Below, piece after piece: positions 26,399 to 33,810 of a DNA stretch of 64,000 bases. Made by a program: the position numbers and the translations under genes. Below the pieces are notes generated by a model, which was given only the letters and a program-made list of their open reading frames with translations, was not told the origin of the DNA and searched no databases. The DNA is from Rhizobium lentis (GTDB lineage Bacteria; Pseudomonadota; Alphaproteobacteria; Rhizobiales; Rhizobiaceae): positions 310,001-374,000 of the forward strand of contig NZ_CP071455.1 in NCBI RefSeq assembly GCF_017352135.1, written 5' to 3'. The first letter of the stretch is position 1; each line of letters begins with the position of its first letter.

Positions 26399-27504
26399 CT
26401 CAGATTGAATTACGCGCCATCCAGAAATATTTCGGTGCCGTCCAGGTCATCAAAGACCTCAATCTCGCCATCGCCGACAACGAGTTCATCGTGCTGCTCG
26501 GCCAATCGGGTTGCGGCAAGACGACAACATTGCGCGCAGTCGCGGGCTTGGAGACGATAGACGAAGGCGATATCCTGATCGACGGGCAGCCGGTGCAGCA
26601 TATCAAGGCATCCGGCCGGGACATCGCCATGGTGTTCCAATCCTTCTCGCTCTACCCGCACATGACGGTCTACGAAAACATCGCCTTCCCGCTCCGCGCC
26701 ACCCGGATGAGCCGCGCAGATGTTGATAAGGCGGTCCGCGAGATCGCCGCCGTGCTGCGCATCACCGGTCTGTTGACCCGCAAGCCCTCAGCGCTTTCGG
26801 GGGGCGACATGCAGCGAGTGGCAATCGGCCGCGCGCTGGTGCGACGCCCAAAGGCTATGCTGATGGACGAGCCGATCGGTGCGCTTGACGCGAAGCTGCG
26901 AGAGGAGATGCGGGCGGAAATCAAGCGTCTGCATATCAAGCAGGGTTCAACCACGATCTACGTGACCCATGACCAGGTGGAGGCCATGTCGCTCGCAGAC
27001 CGCATCGTCATCATGCACGAGGGCATCCTCCAACAGGTCGGCACGCCGGAAGAGGTCTACGGTCAACCCGCCAACATGTTCGTCGCACAGTTTGTCGGAA
27101 GCCCTGTGATGAACATGGCGCCTGCGACAGTCAGCCAGACTGGCGGCCGCACGAATGTGCAGGTAAGCCCCGGGACAACGGGCTTCGAGTTCCCCGCCGT
27201 ACTGGCCAACCACCTCTCTGACGTGAGGGCTGAGAACGGCCAGCTGACGCTCGGGGTTCGGCCGGAGGGCGTGATCGTTTCACGGGATGCGCGTGAGGGC
27301 TTCGTGCCGGTTGAGGCGCATATTATCGAGCCGCTCGGCTCGCACGACATCGTGGACCTGAAGGTCGGCCAGCAGATGATCAGGGCACGAACCAAAAGCG
27401 GTTTCGTGCCCGGCCCGGGCCAAGCCGTCTGGGCACGCATCGACCCCGCCCAGGCGCATTTCTTCAACACGACAACCGGTTCATCGCTTGGGATCAGACT
27501 CTGA
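26395..27504 (+). CDS. ABC transporter ATPase 1 (MalK/UgpC-like)
   Basis: ATPase of 369 residues: nucleotide-binding domain plus C-terminal TOBE domain. Walker A is GQSGCGKTT (about residue 38), the signature is unusual as LSGGDMQRVAIGRAL (Asp-Met in place of the usual Gln-Gln/Lys), and Walker B is AMLMDEPIGALD. The D-loop and H-loop (YVTHDQVEA) are intact. The second ATPase gene follows with a one-base overlap, so the transporter probably uses a heterodimer of ATPases, as in the glycerol importer GlpST. Confidence 0.92.
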   Translation: MTQIELRAIQKYFGAVQVIKDLNLAIADNEFIVLLGQSGCGKTTTLRAVAGLETIDEGDILIDGQPVQHIKASGRDIAMVFQSFSLYPHMTVYENIAFPLRATRMSRADVDKAVREIAAVLRITGLLTRKPSALSGGDMQRVAIGRALVRRPKAMLMDEPIGALDAKLREEMRAEIKRLHIKQGSTTIYVTHDQVEAMSLADRIVIMHEGILQQVGTPEEVYGQPANMFVAQFVGSPVMNMAPATVSQTGGRTNVQVSPGTTGFEFPAVLANHLSDVRAENGQLTLGVRPEGVIVSRDAREGFVPVEAHIIEPLGSHDIVDLKVGQQMIRARTKSGFVPGPGQAVWARIDPAQAHFFNTTTGSSLGIRL

Positions 27505-28580
27505 TGGCGCATATCGAACTCAAGGGCATCACCAAGACCTTCGGCAGCCACACGGCACTGAAAAACCTGAACATCGACATTGCTGACGGCGAGTTCTTCG
27601 TGCTGCTCGGACAGACCGGCGCCGGCAAGACAACGACGCTTCGCCTGATCGCCGGCCTCGAACAGCCGACGGCAGGCCAGATCTACATCGACGGACACGA
27701 CGTCGCCGACTGGGGCGCCGCCGAGCGAGACGTGGCCCTGGTGCTCCAGCAGTACTCGCTTTACCCGCGCTATACGGTGCGGGAGAACCTGGAATTTCCT
27801 TTGAAATCCCGTATTCGCCGCATCGAGCCCCACGAAATCAAGGAGCGCGTCGCACGGGTTGCGAAGACCCTGCGCATCGAGCATCTCCTCGACCGCAAGA
27901 CGGACCGGCTGTCGGGCGGCGAGATGCAGCGCGTATCAATCGGCCGTGCCATCGTGCGCAAGCCGCGGGTCTTCCTGATGGACGAACCGCTTTCGGCTCT
28001 CGACGCAAAGCTTCGCGAAGCACTCCGCACGGAGTTGAAGAACCTGCAGATGAACCTCGGCGCCACCTTCCTCTTCGTCACCCACGACCAGATCGAGGCC
28101 ATGTCGATGGGCGACAAGATCGGCGTCCTGAATAACGGTCAACTGGTGCAAACGGGGACTCCGCAGGAGATCTACCGGAATCCTGTCAACACATTCGTCG
28201 CTCGCGCCGTCGGTTCGCCGCCGATGAACCTGATCGCCGGCACGCTTTCCGGCGGTGAGGCCGTGGCCAGCGAAGGTTATCGGCTGCCGCTCGCCAATGA
28301 CCACGGCATCGCGACAGATGGTCGGCCACTCACCTTCGGTATCCGACCAGAGGACATCTTCCTCGACGGCGGTGCTCCAGGGGAGGCACGGGTGCACGAC
28401 GTGGAAAACCATGGCGTCGAAAAAATCGTGACGCTACGCACCGGCGAAAGGTTCATCCACGCGACCGTGCCGACGCAAACGGCGCTTCGGATTGAGGATA
28501 CGGTTCGTTTTTCCTGGAACCCGGAAAAGGTCGTGCTGTTTGATGCCGGAAGCGGAGTAAGCCTGCGGCATGCGGGCTGA
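27504..28580 (+). CDS. ABC transporter ATPase 2 (MalK/UgpC-like)
   Basis: Partner ATPase of 358 residues. Walker A is altered to GQTGAGKTTT (Ala where Cys or Ser is usual), the signature is LSGGEMQRVSIGRAI, and Walker B is VFLMDEPLSALD, with H-loop FVTHDQIEAMSMGD. A TOBE domain follows. Both ATPases keep their catalytic Glu, so neither looks degenerate. It is the last plus-strand gene of the operon and converges on the D-2-hydroxyacid dehydrogenase. Confidence 0.92.
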   Translation: MAHIELKGITKTFGSHTALKNLNIDIADGEFFVLLGQTGAGKTTTLRLIAGLEQPTAGQIYIDGHDVADWGAAERDVALVLQQYSLYPRYTVRENLEFPLKSRIRRIEPHEIKERVARVAKTLRIEHLLDRKTDRLSGGEMQRVSIGRAIVRKPRVFLMDEPLSALDAKLREALRTELKNLQMNLGATFLFVTHDQIEAMSMGDKIGVLNNGQLVQTGTPQEIYRNPVNTFVARAVGSPPMNLIAGTLSGGEAVASEGYRLPLANDHGIATDGRPLTFGIRPEDIFLDGGAPGEARVHDVENHGVEKIVTLRTGERFIHATVPTQTALRIEDTVRFSWNPEKVVLFDAGSGVSLRHAG

Positions 28581-28655
28581 CCTGATCCGTGTAAGAGATT
28601 CCTACGATCTCTGGGGCGCGGCAGGACAGCCGGCAGTCGTCCCTCGCATGCCGCA

Positions 28656-29630
28656 TTATGCGGGGAAACGTCGGCGGTAGTGCTCTAACACCTCGGGGTT
28701 ACGCAAATTGACGGGCAAGTCGCCCTTGATGACACGCAGCACTTCGTTGGCCGCGCCTGTTCCCATGCGCATCATGCTCTCTTCCGTCAGACCAGCCAGA
28801 TGCGGCGTGACGATGACATTGGCAAAGGCGAAATAGGGATGATCGAGCGGCAGCGGCTGCGTTGCAAAGACGTCGAGCGCCGCTCCGCCGATGTGGCCGT
28901 CGCGTAGCGCCTCGATCAGCGCCGCATCTTCGACCACCGGCCCACGCGAGACGTTGACCAGAATGGCGTCGGGCTTCATACGGCCGATGCGCCCGGCATT
29001 GAGCAAGCCGGTTGTCTCCGGCGTCAGCGGGCAGCAGAGCACGAGGATGTCGGCGCTGGCGACGAGCTCATCGATTGCCAGGAAGCGCGCGCCTTGCGGC
29101 ACGCTTTCCGGGGAGCGGCTGGTGGCGACCACTTCCAGGCCGAAACCGAACTTCGCGATCTTAAAGACCGCCTTGCCGACATTGCCCATGCCGACGATGC
29201 CCATAGTGCGGCCGGCGAGGTCGACGGCCGCATCTGACTGCGAGCGGGCGGCTGTCCAGCCGTTTTGACGCAGTTGCCCATCCATTTGGCGGAAGCGCCT
29301 CAGCAGAGCCAGCGTCACCAGGAAGACGTGCTCGGCGACGGTTGACGCATTGACAGCAGGCACGTTGGCAACAAGCACGCCGGCTCGGGTCGCCGCCTCC
29401 ATCGGCACCATATCGAGGCCGGCACCATGGCGAATAGCAGCGCGAAGCGCAGGCGCATTCTCGAAGAAGGCCGGGGGGATCGGCGCGCGCACGACGACGA
29501 TGCCCGCGCCGTGGCCTTCTCGGAGCAACGTTTCGGGGTCGGGCGCAGAAGCCACGCGCAGATCACCTGCAGCCTCAAGCATGGCCGTGGCCGCGGGGTG
29601 CAGCGGATGTGTGGAAAAGATAAAGCTCAT
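28656..29630 (-). CDS. D-2-hydroxyacid dehydrogenase (NAD-dependent, phosphoglycerate dehydrogenase-like)
   Basis: Two-domain dehydrogenase of 324 residues without a regulatory C-terminal domain. The NAD-binding motif is GIVGMGNVGKAVFKIAKFG, and the catalytic Arg (NVSRGPVVED), Glu (DVFATQPLPLDHP region) and His (VTPHLAGLTEE) are visible. ATG 29630 follows GGGGGAGGG; the frame upstream is not conserved. Last gene of the operon 32463-28656 with the GntR regulator, enolase-like dehydratase and TIM-barrel isomerase. It would reduce a 2-oxo acid or oxidise a 2-hydroxy acid made in that pathway. Confidence 0.9.
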   Translation of the reverse strand: MSFIFSTHPLHPAATAMLEAAGDLRVASAPDPETLLREGHGAGIVVVRAPIPPAFFENAPALRAAIRHGAGLDMVPMEAATRAGVLVANVPAVNASTVAEHVFLVTLALLRRFRQMDGQLRQNGWTAARSQSDAAVDLAGRTMGIVGMGNVGKAVFKIAKFGFGLEVVATSRSPESVPQGARFLAIDELVASADILVLCCPLTPETTGLLNAGRIGRMKPDAILVNVSRGPVVEDAALIEALRDGHIGGAALDVFATQPLPLDHPYFAFANVIVTPHLAGLTEESMMRMGTGAANEVLRVIKGDLPVNLRNPEVLEHYRRRFPA

Positions 29631-29650
29631 CGGCCCTCCCCCGCGGTTAC

Positions 29651-30343
29651 CTATCCGGCCGCCGTCGCCGGACCGCCGATGAGACCCTTCCAATAGCTTT
29701 CCGCACCTTGAAGATGGGCGCTCATCAGCGCCTGGGCGAGATTGCCGTCCCGCGCAAGCAGCGCCTCGTAGATGCGGATATGCTCCTCATGCGAGCGCCG
29801 GCTGCGGGCGGCATCGGCAAAATAGATAGGCAGGCGGTGCTCGCCCATGACGTAATAAACGCTGCAAACCCGATAGAAGACGCTATTCTTGGTGGCTCGC
29901 ACGATCTCCAGATGGAAATCCCGATCCTCGCGCGCCAGCCCCTCGCCCGCGGCAAGCTTCGCCTCTGACGCCGCGAGGATATCGCGCAAGCGCTGGTAAT
30001 TCTCCTCCGTTGCCCGGTCGCAGGCAAGTTCCGCGGCCTTGATCTCATGGATCTTGCGAAGCTCCACCGTCTCGTAGATCAGGATGGGATCAAGCGGAAC
30101 GCCGGCACGGGCAAAGAGCGCCATCGCCTCCACGCTCGCCTCCGTCGTCGTCAGGTAGATTCCCGACTTGGCTCGACGCTCCACGATGCGCATTGCCTCC
30201 AGGATCGCCAGCGCCTCGCGAATCTGCCCCCTGCTGACGGCGAAATGTTCCGCAAGCTCGCGCTCCGATGGCGTGCGGCCATTGCCGCTCGAGTTCGAAA
30301 AAAGGTGTGCGGCGAGATCCGAGAGGAGGGAATTTTCTTTCAT
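29651..30343 (-). CDS. GntR family transcriptional regulator, FadR subfamily
   Basis: Regulator of 230 residues with N-terminal winged HTH (GRTPSERELAEHFAVSRGQIREALAILEAMRIVERR, typical FadR pattern) and a C-terminal FCD domain with FHLEIVRATKNSVFYRV and SHEEHIRIYEAL. ATG 30343 is two bases after the preceding gene's stop; a GTG at 30349 would overlap it. It is encoded inside the catabolic operon. FadR-type proteins bind TGGT-N3-ACCA palindromes, and such sites precede this operon's divergent region and the ABC importer, so it probably controls all of region 3. Confidence 0.9.
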   Translation of the reverse strand: MKENSLLSDLAAHLFSNSSGNGRTPSERELAEHFAVSRGQIREALAILEAMRIVERRAKSGIYLTTTEASVEAMALFARAGVPLDPILIYETVELRKIHEIKAAELACDRATEENYQRLRDILAASEAKLAAGEGLAREDRDFHLEIVRATKNSVFYRVCSVYYVMGEHRLPIYFADAARSRRSHEEHIRIYEALLARDGNLAQALMSAHLQGAESYWKGLIGGPATAAG

Positions 30344-30345
30344 CG

Positions 30346-31515
30346 TCACTGTCTTTGCGCGTGAGTCTCCAGGACCCGCTGATTGATCGTGAAACCCAGG
30401 CCAGGCCTGTCCGGGATCTCTATCATACCGTCCTTCACGGACACAGTGTCCTCGACCAGGTCATGGATCATCGGATTTGCGCCAAGGGAATATTCGATGA
30501 CGAAGCTTGCCGGGGAAGCCGCGCACACGTGCAGGCCGGAGAAGAAGCAGGGCGCACCGGCCCAGAGATGCGGTGCGAAACGAAGGTTGAAGGCGCTGGC
30601 GAGCGAACCGATGCGCATTGCCTCGGTAATGCCGCCGCAAAAGGCGGGGTCCGGCTGGAATATGTCGGCGGCCCGAAGCATCGCAAGATCTCGGAAGGCA
30701 AAACGCGTCGCCTCGCTCTCGCCGGCAGCGATCGGCACGTTCCCGGCGGCCCGCACCTCCGCCATGCCAGGCTTGTCATCGGCTATCACCGGTTCCTCGA
30801 ACCAGGCGAGGTCGCAATCGGCAATCATCTGGATGAAGCGCTTCGCTTCGGCAACAGTATAGGTGCCGTGAGCATCGACCATCAGGTCGACGTTGGGGCC
30901 GACAGCCTTGCGAGCCGCCCGCACGCGCGATGCCGAGACATGCGCCGCACCATCCATCGCACCGACGCGCATCTTGACTGACTTGAAGCCGCCGGCCGCG
31001 ATATAGGACCGGAGTTGATCGCCGATCCGGTCGGCGCTCTCCCAACCGCCCGAGGCATAGGCGGGCAATCGGTCCGCCTTGCGGCCACCCAACAGCTTCC
31101 AGACCGGGACGCCGAGCGACTTGCCGAGAATGTCCCAGAGCGCGATATCGACCGCGCTGATCGCCGCGACGGAAAGACCACGTCGCGCGATCTCCGGCAT
31201 AGCGTGACCCGAACTCGCCGCGGTCTCGTGGCGCACGCCGTTGTAGAGCATCTCCCATATGCTGGAGATGTCGGCAGGATCGCGGCCGATGAGCTTCGGC
31301 CCTACCTCATGATTGATCATGTGGACCAGCGTGCCATAGGTGCCCGCGCTGCCCGCGGCATTCTTGCCCTCTCCCCAGCCCACGATGCCGTCGTTCGTTT
31401 CGATACGCAGGATTGCTGCATCAAAGGTCGTCAATCGGCCGAAGTCGCTGCGGTGCTGTCGACTCGCCTCGATGGGAATCTTAACCCACCAGGCCTCTAC
31501 GGTCTTGATACGCAT
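30346..31515 (-). CDS. Mandelate racemase / muconate lactonizing (enolase superfamily) enzyme
   Basis: Enolase-superfamily enzyme of 389 residues, probably a sugar-acid dehydratase. The first catalytic motif is SVKMRVG (K-x-R, where the mandelate racemase subgroup usually has K-x-K). Metal ligands are Asp in LMVDAHGTY, Glu in WFEEP and Glu in AAGESEAT. The general-base His is in FAPHLWAG with its partner Asp in FQPDPAF, and IEYSLG closes the barrel. ATG 31515 begins MRIKTVEAWW, the usual N-terminus. The capping domain is complete. The substrate cannot be read from sequence; hexonates or aldarates are typical. Confidence 0.88.
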   Translation of the reverse strand: MRIKTVEAWWVKIPIEASRQHRSDFGRLTTFDAAILRIETNDGIVGWGEGKNAAGSAGTYGTLVHMINHEVGPKLIGRDPADISSIWEMLYNGVRHETAASSGHAMPEIARRGLSVAAISAVDIALWDILGKSLGVPVWKLLGGRKADRLPAYASGGWESADRIGDQLRSYIAAGGFKSVKMRVGAMDGAAHVSASRVRAARKAVGPNVDLMVDAHGTYTVAEAKRFIQMIADCDLAWFEEPVIADDKPGMAEVRAAGNVPIAAGESEATRFAFRDLAMLRAADIFQPDPAFCGGITEAMRIGSLASAFNLRFAPHLWAGAPCFFSGLHVCAASPASFVIEYSLGANPMIHDLVEDTVSVKDGMIEIPDRPGLGFTINQRVLETHAQRQ

Positions 31516-31572
31516 GTCTCGGATCCCCGCTCCCCACGGCCCTCCGCGGGCCGCCGGCATATGTCTTTCCGT

Positions 31573-32463
31573 TCATTGTTTGATCAGCGGCAGGATTGTC
31601 TCAGCGGTGATCCGCATCTGATCGTCATAGAATTTCTCGGTGAGAAGGCTCGAGCCGTGGTCCTGGATAAATTTCAGTTGCTCGGGAGGAATGTCGACAG
31701 GGTTGCGCTCGACCATCTCCGGATATTTGGTGGCGGGCGTCCGGTCGACCGGAGCGACGAACTCGTTGGTGACCGCGCCGTCGTAACCGATCTCCTTCAG
31801 CGTACCGATGATCTTCGGCCAATCGAGGTGGCCGAGACCGGCGGCGAAACGATTGTTATCGGCGATGTGGAAATCGAACAGGCGCTCTCCGGCGAGCCGG
31901 ATCGCCTCATATATGTCTTCCTCTTCGATATTCAGGTGGAAGGCATCCAGACAAACCCCGCATTCGGGGCTGACCGCGTCGGCGAGCGCCAACGCCTGGG
32001 CGGCGCGGTTGAAAAAATAGGTCTCGAAACGGTTGAGCGGTTCGACGGCAATGCGCACGCCCCGCTTCTGAGCGTGGGCAAAACACTCCCTGGTGGCATC
32101 CACCACCCATCTCCACTCTTCCTCCTCGGTTCCATCCGGCACCACCTTGCCGACCGTCGCAGGTACGAGCGTGAGGATCTCCCCCTCGAGTTCGCTGATC
32201 ATGGTGATGACGCTCTTGACATAGTCCACTGACCTGGCGCGCTGTCCCTCATCCCTGGCGGCAAGATTTCGCTCGCCGAGCGTCAGCGTAACCGCGCCCC
32301 AGCAGCGGATGCCATGCTCCTTCAGCAGCGCACGAGTCTCCTTCACGTCGTATTGTGTCGGCTCGCCGGATATCTCGATGCTCTCGTAGCCGTATTTCTT
32401 GATGCGCTTCAGGGTGACCGCGAGCGGTTCGGCCCGCATCCAGTTGTGTGTCGAAAGATGCAT
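31573..32463 (-). CDS. Sugar phosphate isomerase/epimerase-like TIM-barrel protein (AP endonuclease 2 family)
   Basis: Protein of 296 residues of the xylose-isomerase-like TIM-barrel superfamily. Metal ligands are visible as Glu in IAVEPLNRFETYF, Asp in GVCLDAFHLNIEEED, His in FDFHIADNNR and Glu in AVTNEFVAP, the pattern of D-tagatose/D-psicose 3-epimerases and IolE/IolI-type enzymes. ATG 32463 has an excellent ribosome site (ATAGGAGGAAACCTC). First gene of the catabolic operon. A distant paralogue is transcribed in the opposite direction from 32794. Confidence 0.88.
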   Translation of the reverse strand: MHLSTHNWMRAEPLAVTLKRIKKYGYESIEISGEPTQYDVKETRALLKEHGIRCWGAVTLTLGERNLAARDEGQRARSVDYVKSVITMISELEGEILTLVPATVGKVVPDGTEEEEWRWVVDATRECFAHAQKRGVRIAVEPLNRFETYFFNRAAQALALADAVSPECGVCLDAFHLNIEEEDIYEAIRLAGERLFDFHIADNNRFAAGLGHLDWPKIIGTLKEIGYDGAVTNEFVAPVDRTPATKYPEMVERNPVDIPPEQLKFIQDHGSSLLTEKFYDDQMRITAETILPLIKQ

Positions 32464-32558
32464 GAGGTTTCCTCCTATATTTTGCGGCCACGCTCGATAG
32501 CCGCTTGGCATCGAAACGTACCTTGTCGCTGGCCACTATCGTTCCCCCGGCGGAAATC

Positions 32559-32569
32559 TGGTTTGGCCA
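32559..32569. promoter_or_regulatory. Imperfect FadR-type operator before the catabolic operon
   Basis: TGGTTTGGCCA differs by one base from TGGT-N3-ACCA and is preceded by ATC, giving the half site ATCTGGT found in the perfect palindrome at 22528. It is about 96 bases upstream of the TIM-barrel gene start at 32463. Confidence 0.45.
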
Positions 32570-32710
32570 ATTCTTATTGTTACAAGGTCTAGCCTAAATC
32601 CAGAGCCTCTGCAAGATGACCCCAGAAGCACCGAGGAAGCCGCCAAATATCGTGGTTTTTACCGCCGTATACCGAATGCTCGCTCCCAATGGCGCGGAAA
32701 AGCAGCTTGA

Positions 32711-32730
32711 CCAAAGCCGCCGCTTTGGTA
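32711..32730. repeat. Perfect eight-base inverted repeat overlapping an operator
   Basis: ACCAAAGC and GCTTTGGT pair perfectly around a CGCC loop. The right arm supplies the first half (TGGT) of the neighbouring operator at 32727, so the two structures share bases. Confidence 0.55.
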
Positions 32731-32737
32731 TGACCAG
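32727..32737. promoter_or_regulatory. FadR-type operator before the plus-strand TIM-barrel gene
   Basis: TGGTATGACCA, followed by GAT, the same form as the sites at 22528 and 22710. It lies 57 bases upstream of the start codon at 32794. Confidence 0.6.
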
Positions 32738-32793
32738 ATGTGAAAAATTTAGACGCTGGAGCCGCAAGCAGTGGCAAACCACGAGGGGGAGAG

Positions 32794-33645
32794 ATGAAGA
32801 TCGGCATGTGCATGTTCCTGTGGACGACAGCTGTCGGCCGGAAACACGAGAGACTGTTGCGCGACATCAAGGACACCGGTTTTGATGGGGTCGAGATCCC
32901 CATCTTTTCGGGCACACTCGATGACTACCGGCACCTGGGGGACTTGCTTGACCGGATCGGCCTGGAACGGACCGCAGTTTCCGCCATGGGCGACCCGCAG
33001 ATGAACCTGATCGCTCCCGACGCGGCAACTCGCCGACGCGGAATTGATTATGTGAAATGGGCGATCGACTGCAGCGATGCGCTTGGCGCGACAATGCTGA
33101 GCGGGCCGCTGCATTCGACGCTCGGCAAATTTTCCGGAAGTGGGCCAAGCGCGGCAGAACTCAAGCGCTCGGTTTCCTCGCAGTTGGCGATCGGCGATCA
33201 TGCAGCAAAGCACGGCGTCACTATCGGACTTGAGGCGCTCAACCGCTTCGAATGTTACCTGTTCAACACGATGGACGACCTTGCGGCCCATATCGATGCG
33301 GTCGGGCATCCGAATATCCGCGCCATGTACGACACATTCCACAGCAATATCGAAGAAACCGATCCTATCGGCGCTTTCACGCGCAATAGTGACCGCATCG
33401 TGCATGTCCACATTTCGGAGAACGACCGCGGCGTACCAGGGCGCGGCAACATTCCCTGGGCGGAGACGTTCAGGGCACTGCGCGCGAGTGGCTACGACGG
33501 ATGGCTGACAATTGAAGCCTTTGGTCGGGCGCTCAAGGAGCTCGCTGCGGCGACAAAGGTCTGGCGCGACTTTTTCGAGACACCGGAATCGGTCTATCGC
33601 GAAGGCTACCGTCATATCCGCGACGGATGGCGGGCGGCGGCATAA
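32794..33645 (+). CDS. Sugar phosphate isomerase/epimerase-like TIM-barrel protein
   Basis: Protein of 283 residues of the xylose-isomerase-like superfamily. Metal residues are Glu in TIGLEALNRFECY, Asp in MYDTFHSNIEETD, His in VHVHISENDRG and Glu in LTIEAFGRAL, the D-tagatose 3-epimerase/hydroxypyruvate-isomerase pattern. ATG 32794 follows GAGGGGGAGAG; the frame upstream is open but non-conserved. It shares the LEALNRFE / AVEPLNRFE block with the divergent gene, so the two are paralogues that probably act on related sugars in the same pathway. Confidence 0.88.
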   Translation: MKIGMCMFLWTTAVGRKHERLLRDIKDTGFDGVEIPIFSGTLDDYRHLGDLLDRIGLERTAVSAMGDPQMNLIAPDAATRRRGIDYVKWAIDCSDALGATMLSGPLHSTLGKFSGSGPSAAELKRSVSSQLAIGDHAAKHGVTIGLEALNRFECYLFNTMDDLAAHIDAVGHPNIRAMYDTFHSNIEETDPIGAFTRNSDRIVHVHISENDRGVPGRGNIPWAETFRALRASGYDGWLTIEAFGRALKELAAATKVWRDFFETPESVYREGYRHIRDGWRAAA

Positions 33646-33810
33646 CCGCCAACCCACCAGAAGTTTCGATCTCGCCGGCTGCACCGCTCGGGAGAGCGCG
33701 AACACGGCCGCGCCACCAGGAGGAATGTAGGCGCTCATGCTGCTCGCGAAAACCGCCGGTTTCTCAAGCTTGCCGACGAGACTGCGTTTTCAGCGCGCCC
33801 ATCTCGTGCC

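Larger units (their letters stand above)
32464..32793. promoter_or_regulatory. 330-base divergent control region of the two TIM-barrel genes
   Basis: This region carries no gene. It contains an imperfect TGGT-N3-ACCA site at 32559 facing the minus operon, an AT-rich patch (TTCTTATTGTTACAA), a perfect hairpin at 32711-32730 and a good TGGT-N3-ACCA site at 32727 facing the plus gene. It is the best candidate for regulator binding at the catabolic genes. Confidence 0.5.

Noticed and set aside
28651..28663. Short palindrome CCGCAT-T-ATGCGG at the convergent ends of the ABC ATPase and dehydrogenase genes
   Set aside because: The six-base stem overlaps a stop codon and has no T-run, too weak to call a terminator.
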